A DNA stretch of 64,000 nucleotides from Flavobacterium pectinovorum (GTDB taxonomy: Bacteria > Bacteroidota > Bacteroidia > Flavobacteriales > Flavobacteriaceae), in the NCBI RefSeq assembly GCF_022802975.1, contig NZ_JAFEVZ010000010.1, forward strand, positions 62,001 to 126,000, written 5' to 3'. Below, piece by piece: positions 46,701-54,272 of this stretch (the stretch's first letter is position 1; each line of letters begins with the position of its first letter). The notes beneath the pieces were generated by a model. That model was given only the letters and a program-made list of their open reading frames with translations. It was not told the origin of the DNA and did not search any database. A program made the translations under genes and the position numbers.

Positions 46701-47846
46701 GAAGAGGCAAAAAAACAACTCGAAAGTATTTTGATTTCTTATAAAGCCAAAAACAAAGTAGTCACTAAAAATAAAAACGTTACTAAAAAAAGCGACGGAA
46801 CTAATCAGAAAATTCAATTGACGCCAAGAGGACAACTACATAAAGAAACTGTTTATGGAAAATTACAACGTTATGAAACCAAAGAGGAAAAAGTAAATGC
46901 AAATTTTACCGAAGAATATATTCAAAAAGTAGCAAAAAAAGAGTATCGTGAAGCTTTATTAAAAAGATTAGAACAAAATGACAACGATCCCAAAAAAGCA
47001 TTTACAGGCAAAAATGCTTTAAACAAAACACCAATTTACATTAGTTTAAAAGACAATAGTGTAGTTCCAGAAAAGGTAAAAATGGTCTGGTTTGAAGATA
47101 ATTATACTATTCGAAAAGACATTACACCTGACAATTTCAAAGACTTAAAAAGCATTGCTAAAGTTATGGATTTGGGTTTGAAAACTATTCTTGAAAACCG
47201 TTTGGCAGAATTTGGTAATGACCCTAAAAAAGCATTCGCAAACCTTGACGAAAATCCCATTTGGCAAAACAAAGAAAAAGGAATTGCAATAAAACGCGTA
47301 ACGATCAGTGGAGTGAGCAATGCACAAGCTTTGCATACTAAAAAAGACCATTTTGGCAATGAAATTTTAGACAAAAATGGCAAACCAATACCTGTTGATT
47401 TTGTAAGTACAGGGAACAATCATCACGTTGCCATTTATAGAGATGAAAAAGGCAATTTACAAGAAGAAGTCGTTTCATTTTATGAAGCTGTTATTCGTGT
47501 CAATTCTGGCTTTTCAATCATCAATAAAAATCACGAAAAAGGTTGGGAATTTCTATTTTCTATGAAACAAAATGAGTTCTTTATATTTCCTTCAGAGAGT
47601 TTTAATCCACACGAAATAGATTTATTAAGCCCAAATAATTATCATTTGATTAGCCCTAATATTTTTAGAGTACAGAAATTTACAATTAGAGACTATTTTT
47701 TCAGACATCATTTAGAAACCACTGTAGAAGATAAAAAAGAGTTAAAAGAAATTTCATACAAACGTTTAGGGCTTAATGGAATTAATAACATTATAAAAGT
47801 CCGTCTCAATAATTTAGGTCAAATTGTTCAACTAGGTGAATATTAG
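43794..47846 (+). CDS. cas9: Type II-C CRISPR effector nuclease Cas9
   Basis: A 1350-residue RNA-guided DNA nuclease. RuvC-I is at the N-terminus (GLDLGTTSIGWAF, Asp8), followed by an arginine-rich bridge helix (about 63-80), RuvC-II (IRVELARE, Glu664), the HNH domain (DIEHIIPKSRLFDDS, His745) and RuvC-III (HHAMDA, His909 and Asp912). All catalytic residues are present, so both nuclease sites should be active. The large C-terminal part (about 1000-1350) would contain the PAM-interacting region. The size is in the normal range for Bacteroidota II-C proteins. Cas1 starts 2 bp after its stop, and no csn2 or cas4 is present, which defines subtype II-C. Confidence 0.97.
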   Translation: MKKILGLDLGTTSIGWAFINEAENENESSSIINTGVRIVPLTTDEETDFKKGNTISINADRTLKRGTRRSLQRFKQRRDALLEIFTKLKFISSNFVYAETGSETTFSSYQLRAKSATEAVTKEELVKVLLMLNKKRGYKSSRKAKTTEEGDAIDGMKIAKEIFESNMTPGQWVYNSLSKGGKYIPDFYRSDLQKELEKIVRFQNQFHLEQINDKLLEDIQGKSRTITSQHFSKTLNIPLAENKGTREEVKCQHYKWRNEALINELDLKILAFIITEINNQINQSSGYLGAISDRSKELYFNQETVGQFQYKQLEKNAHAKLKNQVFYRQDYLDEFEKIWETQAKFHPELNDKLKTEIRDITIFYQRKLKSQKHLVSFCEFEKGHKAIPKSSPLFQEFRIWQNLNNVVVKNEMTKEPFLLDEDLKQLMAQELLFKENMTDSQLISFCGLKKTEYSVNFKKIEGNRTNTSIYKAFEKILVLEGYDELDFSKLDAFDIKNIFKSAFSDLGINTAVLDFDPNIQGNNFDKQSYYQFWHLLYSAEDDDKLKEALKNKYGFKENHIPFLLNIQLQADYGSLSAKAIKKILPHLMDGQIYDKACLMSGYNHSSSLTTEQNNERVLKDILELLKKNSLRNPVVEKILNQMINVINAIIKDPTMGKPDEIRVELARELKNNNEQRNEMTKQINKSTTEHEQIRKLLHLEFGIHRVTRNDIIRYKLWKECDGISLYTGKPIEPSKLFTKDYDIEHIIPKSRLFDDSFSNKTVCERQLNIDKSNKTAYSFLQEKLSLEEFDQYQKRVKGLFGKISRTKQNKLLMADNEIPEDFIARQLRETQYIAKKAKEILLEVSRNVTTTIGSVTDKLREDWELVDVMKELNWEKYDKLGLTYLEEGKNGERLYKIKDWTKRNDHRHHAMDAITVAFTKPAYIQYLNNLNAKTQGDKKADSIFGIEIKYLKRDKNNKLRFIEPIPNFREEAKKQLESILISYKAKNKVVTKNKNVTKKSDGTNQKIQLTPRGQLHKETVYGKLQRYETKEEKVNANFTEEYIQKVAKKEYREALLKRLEQNDNDPKKAFTGKNALNKTPIYISLKDNSVVPEKVKMVWFEDNYTIRKDITPDNFKDLKSIAKVMDLGLKTILENRLAEFGNDPKKAFANLDENPIWQNKEKGIAIKRVTISGVSNAQALHTKKDHFGNEILDKNGKPIPVDFVSTGNNHHVAIYRDEKGNLQEEVVSFYEAVIRVNSGFSIINKNHEKGWEFLFSMKQNEFFIFPSESFNPHEIDLLSPNNYHLISPNIFRVQKFTIRDYFFRHHLETTVEDKKELKEISYKRLGLNGINNIIKVRLNNLGQIVQLGEY

Positions 47847-47848
47847 TT

Positions 47849-48745
47849 ATGATAAAACGAACTCTTTTCTTCGGCAATCCAGCTTACTTAAGCACTAAAA
47901 ATGAGCAAATCGTAATTTCTTATCCTGACAAGGAACAAGAAACCAAAACGGTAGCTATCGAAGATATTGGGGTAATCGTTTTAGAAAACCAGCAAATAAC
48001 CATAACCAATGGGTTGTTAGAAAAACTAACCCATAATAATGTTGCCTTAATCAACTGCGATCAACAACATTTACCTATTGGTTTGTTGATGCCTTTGAGC
48101 GGGCATACGGAGCAAACAGAACGTTTTAAAAATCAAATTAATGCTTCGCTCCCACTCAAGAAAAATTTATGGCAACAAACCATTAGCGCTAAAATAATCA
48201 ATCAGGCTGGTTTACTCAAAGAAAAAGGGATACCGTGTAGAAAAATGGAACTTTGGGCAAAAGAGGTCACCTCAGGCGATGCTCTTAATCACGAATCAAG
48301 AGCTGCGGTTTTTTATTGGCAAAACCTCATTAAAATAGAAAATTTCACCAGAGGACAAAAAGGAATTCCGCCCAATAATTTATTCAACTATGGTTATGCC
48401 ATTCTGAGAGCCATTACAGCAAGAGCTTTGGTGAGTTCAGGGATGTTGCCTACCCTGGGCATTTTTCATCGTAATAAATACAATGCCTATTGTCTTGCAG
48501 ATGATATTATGGAACCCTATCGCCCTTATGTTGACTTGATTGTATGCCATATTATGGAAACTGAAGATTCATTCGAAGAATTAACAATCGAAATCAAAAA
48601 ACAATTGCTAGGTGTAGCCTCAATAGATGTAAATATTGATGGTAAAAATAGTCCTTTAATGGTTGCCATGAGCCGGACGACCCATTCATTGCAAGAATGT
48701 TTTGAAGGAAGTGCCAGAAGAATTTTATACCCAATTTATGTATGA
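47849..48745 (+). CDS. cas1: CRISPR integrase Cas1
   Basis: A 298-residue protein of the type II Cas1 family. It begins [20 protein letters not shown], typical of this subgroup, with the metal-binding residues expected in the [18 protein letters not shown] region (Glu/His/Asp pattern; His470-type in [20 protein letters not shown]). With Cas2 it inserts new spacers into the array. It starts 2 bp after cas9 and overlaps cas2 by 8 bp, so cas9-cas1-cas2 is one operon. Confidence 0.95.
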   Translation: MIKRTLFFGNPAYLSTKNEQIVISYPDKEQETKTVAIEDIGVIVLENQQITITNGLLEKLTHNNVALINCDQQHLPIGLLMPLSGHTEQTERFKNQINASLPLKKNLWQQTISAKIINQAGLLKEKGIPCRKMELWAKEVTSGDALNHESRAAVFYWQNLIKIENFTRGQKGIPPNNLFNYGYAILRAITARALVSSGMLPTLGIFHRNKYNAYCLADDIMEPYRPYVDLIVCHIMETEDSFEELTIEIKKQLLGVASIDVNIDGKNSPLMVAMSRTTHSLQECFEGSARRILYPIYV

Positions 48746-49085
48746 CGAGCATTATACACGTTTAAATCAATATAGAAGTTTGTGGATATTAGTTTTTTTT
48801 GATTTGCCCACCGAAACGAGAAAAGAACGTAAAATAGCTTCTGGATTCAGAAAGAAGTTATTAGACGATGGATTTTCTATGTTTCAATTTTCTATTTATA
48901 TGCGATTTTGCGCCAGTAGAGAAAATGCAGAAGTACACACCAAAAGAATAAAAAACAGTTTGCCCGAACATGGCAAAATTGGTGTTATGCAAATTACAGA
49001 TAAACAATTTGGGATGATGGAACTTTTTTATGGAAAAAAACCGGTAGAACCAGAAAAACCTTCTCAACAATTAGAACTTTTTTAA
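48738..49085 (+). CDS. cas2: CRISPR adaptation protein Cas2
   Basis: A 115-residue protein of the Cas2 family with the start [20 protein letters not shown] (ferredoxin-like first strand and acidic DLP) and a later FQFSIYMRF. The frame is open 12 codons further upstream, but the ATG at 48738 gives the normal Cas2 length and the usual short overlap (8 bp) with cas1. It forms the Cas1-Cas2 spacer-integration complex. The array starts 115 bp downstream. Confidence 0.93.
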   Translation: MYDEHYTRLNQYRSLWILVFFDLPTETRKERKIASGFRKKLLDDGFSMFQFSIYMRFCASRENAEVHTKRIKNSLPEHGKIGVMQITDKQFGMMELFYGKKPVEPEKPSQQLELF

Positions 49086-49200
49086 AAATTAGAATTTAAA
49101 AAAGTATAATACACTCTGCATCAATACTTCAATGTGTCAATTTTTCAAATTCTAATAAAACTTATAACTACCAACATATCAAACGATTAACTCGCGGTAT
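49086..49200. other. AT-rich sequence between cas2 and the array, leader-like
   Basis: 115 bp, AT-rich, directly abutting the first full repeat. It contains 10-bp inverted arms ATTAGAATTT (49088-49097) and AAATTCTAAT (49147-49156). Because the array seems to be read on the minus strand, this side would be the 3' end of transcription, yet it borders the intact repeat end, as a leader would. Confidence 0.5.
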
Positions 49201-50901
49201 GTTGGGAATCATAAGTAAAAATACAATTTTGAAAGCAATTCACAACTGGATTCGAATTAAAAATTGAAAGTATTTGTTGGGAATCATAAGTAAAAATACA
49301 ATTTTGAAAGCAATTCACAACTTAGTTTGTTTGCAAATTTCAATCATTCTTGTTGGGAATCATAAGTAAAAATACAATTTTGAAAGCAATTCACAACTAA
49401 AGTCTTGATAGGCTGTTAAGTCGTCCAGTTGGGAATCATAAGTAAAAATACAATTTTGAAAGCAATTCACAACTAATCGGGGCTATCATTAAGGCAAAAA
49501 TGGTTGGGAATCATAAGTAAAAATACAATTTTGAAAGCAATTCACAACGGTCGCTGGGTGCGTATGCAGTATCAATCAGTTGGGAATCATAAGTAAAAAT
49601 ACAATTTTGAAAGCAATTCACAACGGAGAAGGTTGTTTTATTACCAGCCAGAACGTTGGGAATCATAAGTAAAAATACAATTTTGAAAGCAATTCACAAC
49701 TGAAACAACTTATTTCAGTGCGTTCAAATAGTTGGGAATCATAAGTAAAAATACAATTTTGAAAGCAATTCACAACTGGTTCAGCCATGATTAAAATCCG
49801 TTATTAGTTGGGAATCATAAGTAAAAATACAATTTTGAAAGCAATTCACAACCTACCAACGGTAATTAAACTGCTGGTATCCGTTGGGAATCATAAGTAA
49901 AAATACAATTTTGAAAGCAATTCACAACTAGACGGTAACGAAGAAAATTCTTTTGTATGTTGGGAATCATAAGTAAAAATACAATTTTGAAAGCAATTCA
50001 GAACAGACTTTTAGAAGAAGAATCGATAAACAAGGTTGGGAATCATAAGTAAAAATACAATTTTGAAAGCAATTCACAACGAACTTCGTCTTGAGCGTAA
50101 CCTACATTTAGTTGGGAATCATAAGTAAAAATACAATTTTGAAAGCAATTCACAACCGGAAATCAATTTCGAGCCAGCACACAAAGGTTGGGAATCATAA
50201 GTAAAAATACAATTTTGAAAGCAATTCACAACCGAAACTCACGATCAGTTTATTGAATACATGTTGGGAATCATAAGTAAAAATACAATTTTGAAAGCAA
50301 TTCACAACTGTTGATAAAGGATATAATACAAATCCTGAGTTGGGAATCATAAGTAAAAATACAATTTTGAAAGCAATTCACAACTATATCCGACTGTAAT
50401 AATTCAGCACGAATGTTGGGAATCATAAGTAAAAATACAATTTTGAAAGCAATTCACAACGGGGAAGCAAACAATGTAGGTGAATTTATGGTTGGGAATC
50501 ATAAGTAAAAATACAATTTTGAAAGCAATTCACAACTATCTGGCAGTTAGCCATTTCCTTCCCTCCGTTGGGAATCATAAGTAAAAATACAATTTTGAAA
50601 GCAATTCACAACTAAGGCCAATCCTTCTTGCTTGCATTGCAAGTTGGGAATCATAAGTAAAAATACAATTTTGAAAGCAATTCACAACTGGTCATTTATC
50701 ACATCATACAGGTAGAGGTTGGGAATCATAAGTAAAAATACAATTTTGAAAGCAATTCACAACTTTGCATCAATTGTTTTCTGGGTATAATAAGTTGGGA
50801 ATCATAAGTAAAAATACAATTTTGAAAGCAATTCACAACTGTATGGTTGCTGTTCTAATGCGTCGGCAAGTTGGGAATCATAAGTAAAAATACAATTTTG
50901 A
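49201..50901 (-). CRISPR. Type II-C CRISPR array: 22 full repeats, 1 truncated repeat, 22 spacers
   Basis: 46-bp repeats (minus strand: starts GTTGTGAATTGCTTTC, ends CTTATGATTCCCAAC) alternate with spacers of 30 bp, three of which are 29 bp (first, fourth and twentieth from the cas2 side). All full repeats agree except the one at 49959-50004, where base 50001 is G instead of C. The last unit (50870-50901) keeps only 32 bases of the repeat and ends 15 bp from the stop codon of the RNA methyltransferase gene. The tracrRNA anti-repeat pairs with the GTTGTG end, so crRNAs should be read on the minus strand, towards cas2. In that orientation each repeat contains TTG-N19-TATTTTTA, near the Bacteroidota promoter consensus. 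Spacer sources were not searched. Confidence 0.97.
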
Positions 50902-50916
50902 GAAAAGAGATGTATC

Positions 50917-51375
50917 TTAAGATCTCGGCTTAGCCAAGTTCCTGTCGTACATAATGATAGTACCTGCCACAGCCACGTTTAAGCTCTTTTCGGATTTGAA
51001 TTTAACTAAATGATGGCATTTTTCCATTGCTTTTGTGGATAAACCATGATCTTCTGCTCCTAATAAATACACGCAACGTCTTGGATGTTCAAAGGTTTCT
51101 AAATCGGAAGCATTTTTACTTAATTCTACACCAACCAATCGCGCTCCTTTGGGCAGATTTTCGTAAAAAGCTTCAAAAGTATCATAATGAAAATACGGAA
51201 TTGACTTAACTGCATTATGAGTGTCACAGGCTTGTTTAGCATATCGATTGCCTATGGTAAATATAAAAGTAGCACCTAAATTTTGAGCCGATCGCCATAA
51301 AACCCCTAAATTTTCAGGTGTTTTACCATTTTGGATGCCTATGCCAAAGTATTCATTTACAAAGTTGTCATTCAT
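50917..51375 (-). CDS. SpoU/TrmH family RNA 2'-O-methyltransferase
   Basis: A 152-residue SPOUT-fold methyltransferase. The knot motifs are GIGIQNGKTPENLGVLWRSA at the N-terminus, YLLGAEDHGL near 110, and the C-terminal SLNVAVAGTIIMYDR. It methylates ribose in tRNA or rRNA using S-adenosylmethionine. The frame is open to a further 12 codons, but the ATG at 51373-51375 is preferred because an excellent promoter (TTG-N20-TACTTTTG, minus strand, 51381-51411) lies right before it. The gene reads directly towards the CRISPR array, in the same direction as the inferred crRNAs, with only 15 bp between its stop and the truncated repeat. Confidence 0.88.
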   Translation of the reverse strand: MNDNFVNEYFGIGIQNGKTPENLGVLWRSAQNLGATFIFTIGNRYAKQACDTHNAVKSIPYFHYDTFEAFYENLPKGARLVGVELSKNASDLETFEHPRRCVYLLGAEDHGLSTKAMEKCHHLVKFKSEKSLNVAVAGTIIMYDRNLAKPRS

Positions 51376-51380
51376 AGAAA

Positions 51381-51411
51381 CAAAAGTACAAACTGTAAAG
51401 CGATAAATCAA
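51381..51411 (-). promoter_or_regulatory. Strong Bacteroidota promoter for the RNA methyltransferase gene
   Basis: Minus strand TTG (51409-51411), 20-bp spacer, TACTTTTG (51381-51388), all matching the consensus. The -7 box is only 5 bp from the ATG, so transcription would start close to or at the start codon, giving a very short or leaderless message. Confidence 0.6.
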
Positions 51412-51580
51412 TTTTTTTGTTTTGGTAAAAAGAAGTTCTAATTGACCTGGCTTTTGAAAATTTATTCAACCCTACTCCATCAAAGTCTTTCTGTCTGCCT
51501 CTGTTTTCCTTTGAATAAATTTATTTTTTATGTAATCTATTTTAAGTAAAGATTAGTTATTTATTCCGGAAAAAAGTTAA

Positions 51581-52621
51581 TTACTGATTTACCGCTATAT
51601 TATTTCTTTTTGAACTGCTTCTGATAATCAGGTCAGATTCGATTATTTTAGTTATAATTTCATTACTTTCTTTATTTTTCAAAATATGCTCAAAGTAAAC
51701 CATTGCGGCCTGATATCCCACTTTTTCACTATTCTGATCAACTGTAGATATAGAAGGTGAAATGATTTCTGTAAAAGGCTCATTAGCGTATCCAAAAACA
51801 CCAATATCTTGTGGTATTTTGAGCCCTGATTGTGTTATAGCTAATATGATTCCCAAAGCCTGCAAATCTGATATAGCGAGAAATGCATCGGGCGGTTCAG
51901 GCAACGAAAGCAGCTTTAAAGCAGTTTGAAATGCATTTTCTTTACTTATATTGTCTTCTACAATAAAATGGTTTGGAACGTGCATTCCGGCTTCTTTAAT
52001 TGCTTTAATAAAACCTTCCTTTCGACTCACAAACAAATCCATGTGTAAAGGCCCACCAATAAATGCTAATCGTTGGTAGCCTTCTTCGATCATGCTTTTT
52101 GTTGCTTTGTATGTTGCATCTTTATTATCATTTATAACTCTGTGTCCTGGAAAATTTTCATCACAGCGATCAAATTGAATCAGATTTATTTTATGTTCTA
52201 AAACCTGTTCTAAAATTTTGGCAGATTGTGTTTCTTTTGAAAGTGAAATTAAAATACAGTCAACGTTTTGATGAATCAGTGTTTCGATTGCTGCTTCTTC
52301 AATGTCTGATTTTTCATGAGACTGGCAGATAATCAGATTGTGTTTGTTCTCTGTACATGCTTTTTCAATACCGGAAATAGCATCTGAAAAGAAACTCTGA
52401 TTGATATGAGGTACAATTACACCAAGGGTTCTGGATGAACCGCGTCTTAAATTTGCTGCTTGTGTATTATGCTTAAAATTAAGTTCGGCAGCTTTTTTTA
52501 AAACAGTCTCCCTTACCTCTTCCTTTACCCCGGGTTTATTATTCAGGGCTTTGGAAACATAGGATACAGAAAGTCCAAGTTCCTTTGCTAAGTCGTATAT
52601 GGTAATTCTTTTTGTACTCAT
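51581..52621 (-). CDS. LacI family transcriptional regulator
   Basis: A 346-residue regulator with an N-terminal LacI-type helix-turn-helix (ITIYDLAKELGLSVSYVSKA at residues 6-25, then LNNKPGVKEEVR) and a C-terminal periplasmic-binding-protein-like sugar domain (about 60-340, with LGVIVPHINQSFFSDAISGI near 68). Such proteins usually repress sugar or uronate genes and are released by a sugar ligand. It sits beside GH43 and the pectin enzymes on the same strand, so pectin monomers or arabinose are plausible effectors. A TATATTTG box lies only 4 bp before the ATG (minus strand, 52626-52633), so the message may be leaderless. Confidence 0.93.
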   Translation of the reverse strand: MSTKRITIYDLAKELGLSVSYVSKALNNKPGVKEEVRETVLKKAAELNFKHNTQAANLRRGSSRTLGVIVPHINQSFFSDAISGIEKACTENKHNLIICQSHEKSDIEEAAIETLIHQNVDCILISLSKETQSAKILEQVLEHKINLIQFDRCDENFPGHRVINDNKDATYKATKSMIEEGYQRLAFIGGPLHMDLFVSRKEGFIKAIKEAGMHVPNHFIVEDNISKENAFQTALKLLSLPEPPDAFLAISDLQALGIILAITQSGLKIPQDIGVFGYANEPFTEIISPSISTVDQNSEKVGYQAAMVYFEHILKNKESNEIITKIIESDLIIRSSSKRNNIAVNQ

Positions 52622-52625
52622 GCCG

Positions 52626-52633
52626 CAAATATA
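52626..52633 (-). promoter_or_regulatory. Candidate -7 box very close to the LacI-type start codon
   Basis: Minus strand TATATTTG, exact match to TAnnTTTG, 4 bp from the ATG. No TTG partner is seen at 19-21 bp, so confidence is modest. Confidence 0.35.
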
Positions 52634-52851
52634 TCTTAAAAGACCTTAATACTATATAAAACATATCAATATGGTAATATATTTATGAATATACTTTATT
52701 TTTTAGTATTAAAAGCCTGTTTTTTTGTTTCTTGTTATTGTTTATGTCTGAAATTATAACAATTCAATTTGTTTTATGGTTTTCTAAAGAGTTTTTAAAA
52801 TATTTAGATTTTAAGATAACTATTGACTGTGCTTTATAAACCACAATCCGT

Positions 52852-53856
52852 TTAATCATTTTTGTTCTGCATAAAATCAGGAAAGCCGCTTTTGGTAAAC
52901 TCAACAACTCTTGCTCGCGTAGCACGATTTTTATCGGATAATTCATGTCCTTGAATTTCTTTATAATCCCTTGCGTGATAAATCATTATTGTTGATTTTC
53001 CATCTTCGCTTGTTGTAAATGAATTGTGGCCCGGACCGTATCTTTTCAGTGCTTCATTTGTATAAAAAACAGGTCCCGGAGATTTTTGCCAATTTGTAAT
53101 ATTCAATAAATCTGTATTTTCATTAATCCATAACAAACCCATGCAATAGTTATGATTTGTTGCGCTTGCTGAATAAGTTACAAATATTTTTCCGTTCTTT
53201 TTGATTACGGCAGGACCTTCGTTTACATTGTATTTTTCTCTTTCCCAGCTAAATTCCGGTTCGGTTAAAATCACTTCGGGACCTGTAAGTGTGGTTGGGT
53301 TTTTCATTTCTGATAATACCAAAGCGGTACCATGACTTCCTCCTCTTACATTTTGTGCCCATATAAGATATCTTTTGCCTTTGTGCTCAAAAGTAGTAGC
53401 ATCTAAAGAGAATGATTCTTTTTGCGTTTTCAATTGCCCTTCTTCAGTCCATTTTCCTTCCATTGGATTCGCTGAAGGATTAGATAATACCCAAATCCTG
53501 ATATTCCAAATATTTTCAGACTCACCTGCAGCAAAATAGATGTACCATTTTCCGTCTATCCTGTGCAATTCAGGAGCCCAGATATGGCTGCCCATTACTC
53601 CTTTTTCATGTTTATGCCAGACTTCTTTGTCTTTCGCTTCTTTTAAACCGTTTATACTGTTGGCTTTTCTTATTACAATTCGGTCATATTCAGGAACTGT
53701 TGCGATTAAATAATATTCTCCGGCATCTGTTTTATATACCCACGGATCAGCTCGCTGTTCTGCAATTGGATTGTTAAATGTAAAGGATTGTGAATTCCCT
53801 TTAAACGGGGTAATTACAGCCATTATTGCCAAAAAGAAAATTCTAATTAATTTCAT
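52852..53856 (-). CDS. Glycoside hydrolase family 43 protein (arabinan/arabinofuranoside hydrolase type)
   Basis: A 334-residue exported enzyme with a signal peptide to about residue 22. The five-bladed propeller carries the three catalytic acids: Asp37 in RADPWVY, Asp152 in SLDATTFEH, and Glu213 in NEGPAVI, with GSHIWAPELHRI typical of the family. GH43 enzymes release arabinose or xylose from arabinan and arabinoxylan; in this pectin context arabinan side chains are the likeliest target. It has no type IX tail. Upstream of it is a 416-bp gap and a divergent histidine kinase gene; downstream is the LacI-type regulator, 230 bp away. Confidence 0.92.
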   Translation of the reverse strand: MKLIRIFFLAIMAVITPFKGNSQSFTFNNPIAEQRADPWVYKTDAGEYYLIATVPEYDRIVIRKANSINGLKEAKDKEVWHKHEKGVMGSHIWAPELHRIDGKWYIYFAAGESENIWNIRIWVLSNPSANPMEGKWTEEGQLKTQKESFSLDATTFEHKGKRYLIWAQNVRGGSHGTALVLSEMKNPTTLTGPEVILTEPEFSWEREKYNVNEGPAVIKKNGKIFVTYSASATNHNYCMGLLWINENTDLLNITNWQKSPGPVFYTNEALKRYGPGHNSFTTSEDGKSTIMIYHARDYKEIQGHELSDKNRATRARVVEFTKSGFPDFMQNKND

Positions 53857-54272
53857 GCTTATTTGATCTCTTATTTTATTTTTATTTAAATATAATATTC
53901 AGTTAAAGTTATCTAGTTACTTTGTTTAAAGAAAGTTACTGATTTAATAATAATTTTACATAAACAATGTTTTTTGTGTCTTGAATTAATATGTAAAGGA
54001 GAAAACTAAAAATTACTTCTCAATTTCATCTATCAATTCTTTTTATTGGGCTGTTTATAATTGTAAAATAAACACTTATGGAATAAAAGTAATGAAATAA
54101 AAATTATACACAAATAATTATTGTTTTTTGTGGATTTATTTTATTCTTTATATTAAAAAAGCAGTAGAAACAATAATCCTAAACGAGTATCATAATCAGG
54201 TATTTCTATAGAATACTACTGTCTTAATTTGTATATTTGCATAATCCATTTTTAAATAAGCCTGAGTCAATA
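53857..54272. other. Divergent intergenic region between GH43 and the histidine kinase
   Basis: 416 bp, AT-rich, with the promoters of two divergent genes. Only the kinase -7 box (54232-54239) is clear. No gene or repeat was seen. Confidence 0.5.
54232..54239 (+). promoter_or_regulatory. Candidate -7 box for the histidine kinase gene
   Basis: TATATTTG, exact match to TAnnTTTG, 33 bp before the ATG at 54273. A longer frame starting with TTG at 54237 overlaps this box, which argues for the ATG. Confidence 0.45.

Noticed and set aside
48702..48737. Longer Cas2 start overlapping cas1 by 44 bp
   Set aside because: The ATG at 48738 gives the normal Cas2 N-terminus and length.
43594..50901. Subtype II-A or II-B for the CRISPR system
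   Set aside because: Neither csn2 nor cas4 is present; cas9-cas1-cas2 only, which fits II-C.
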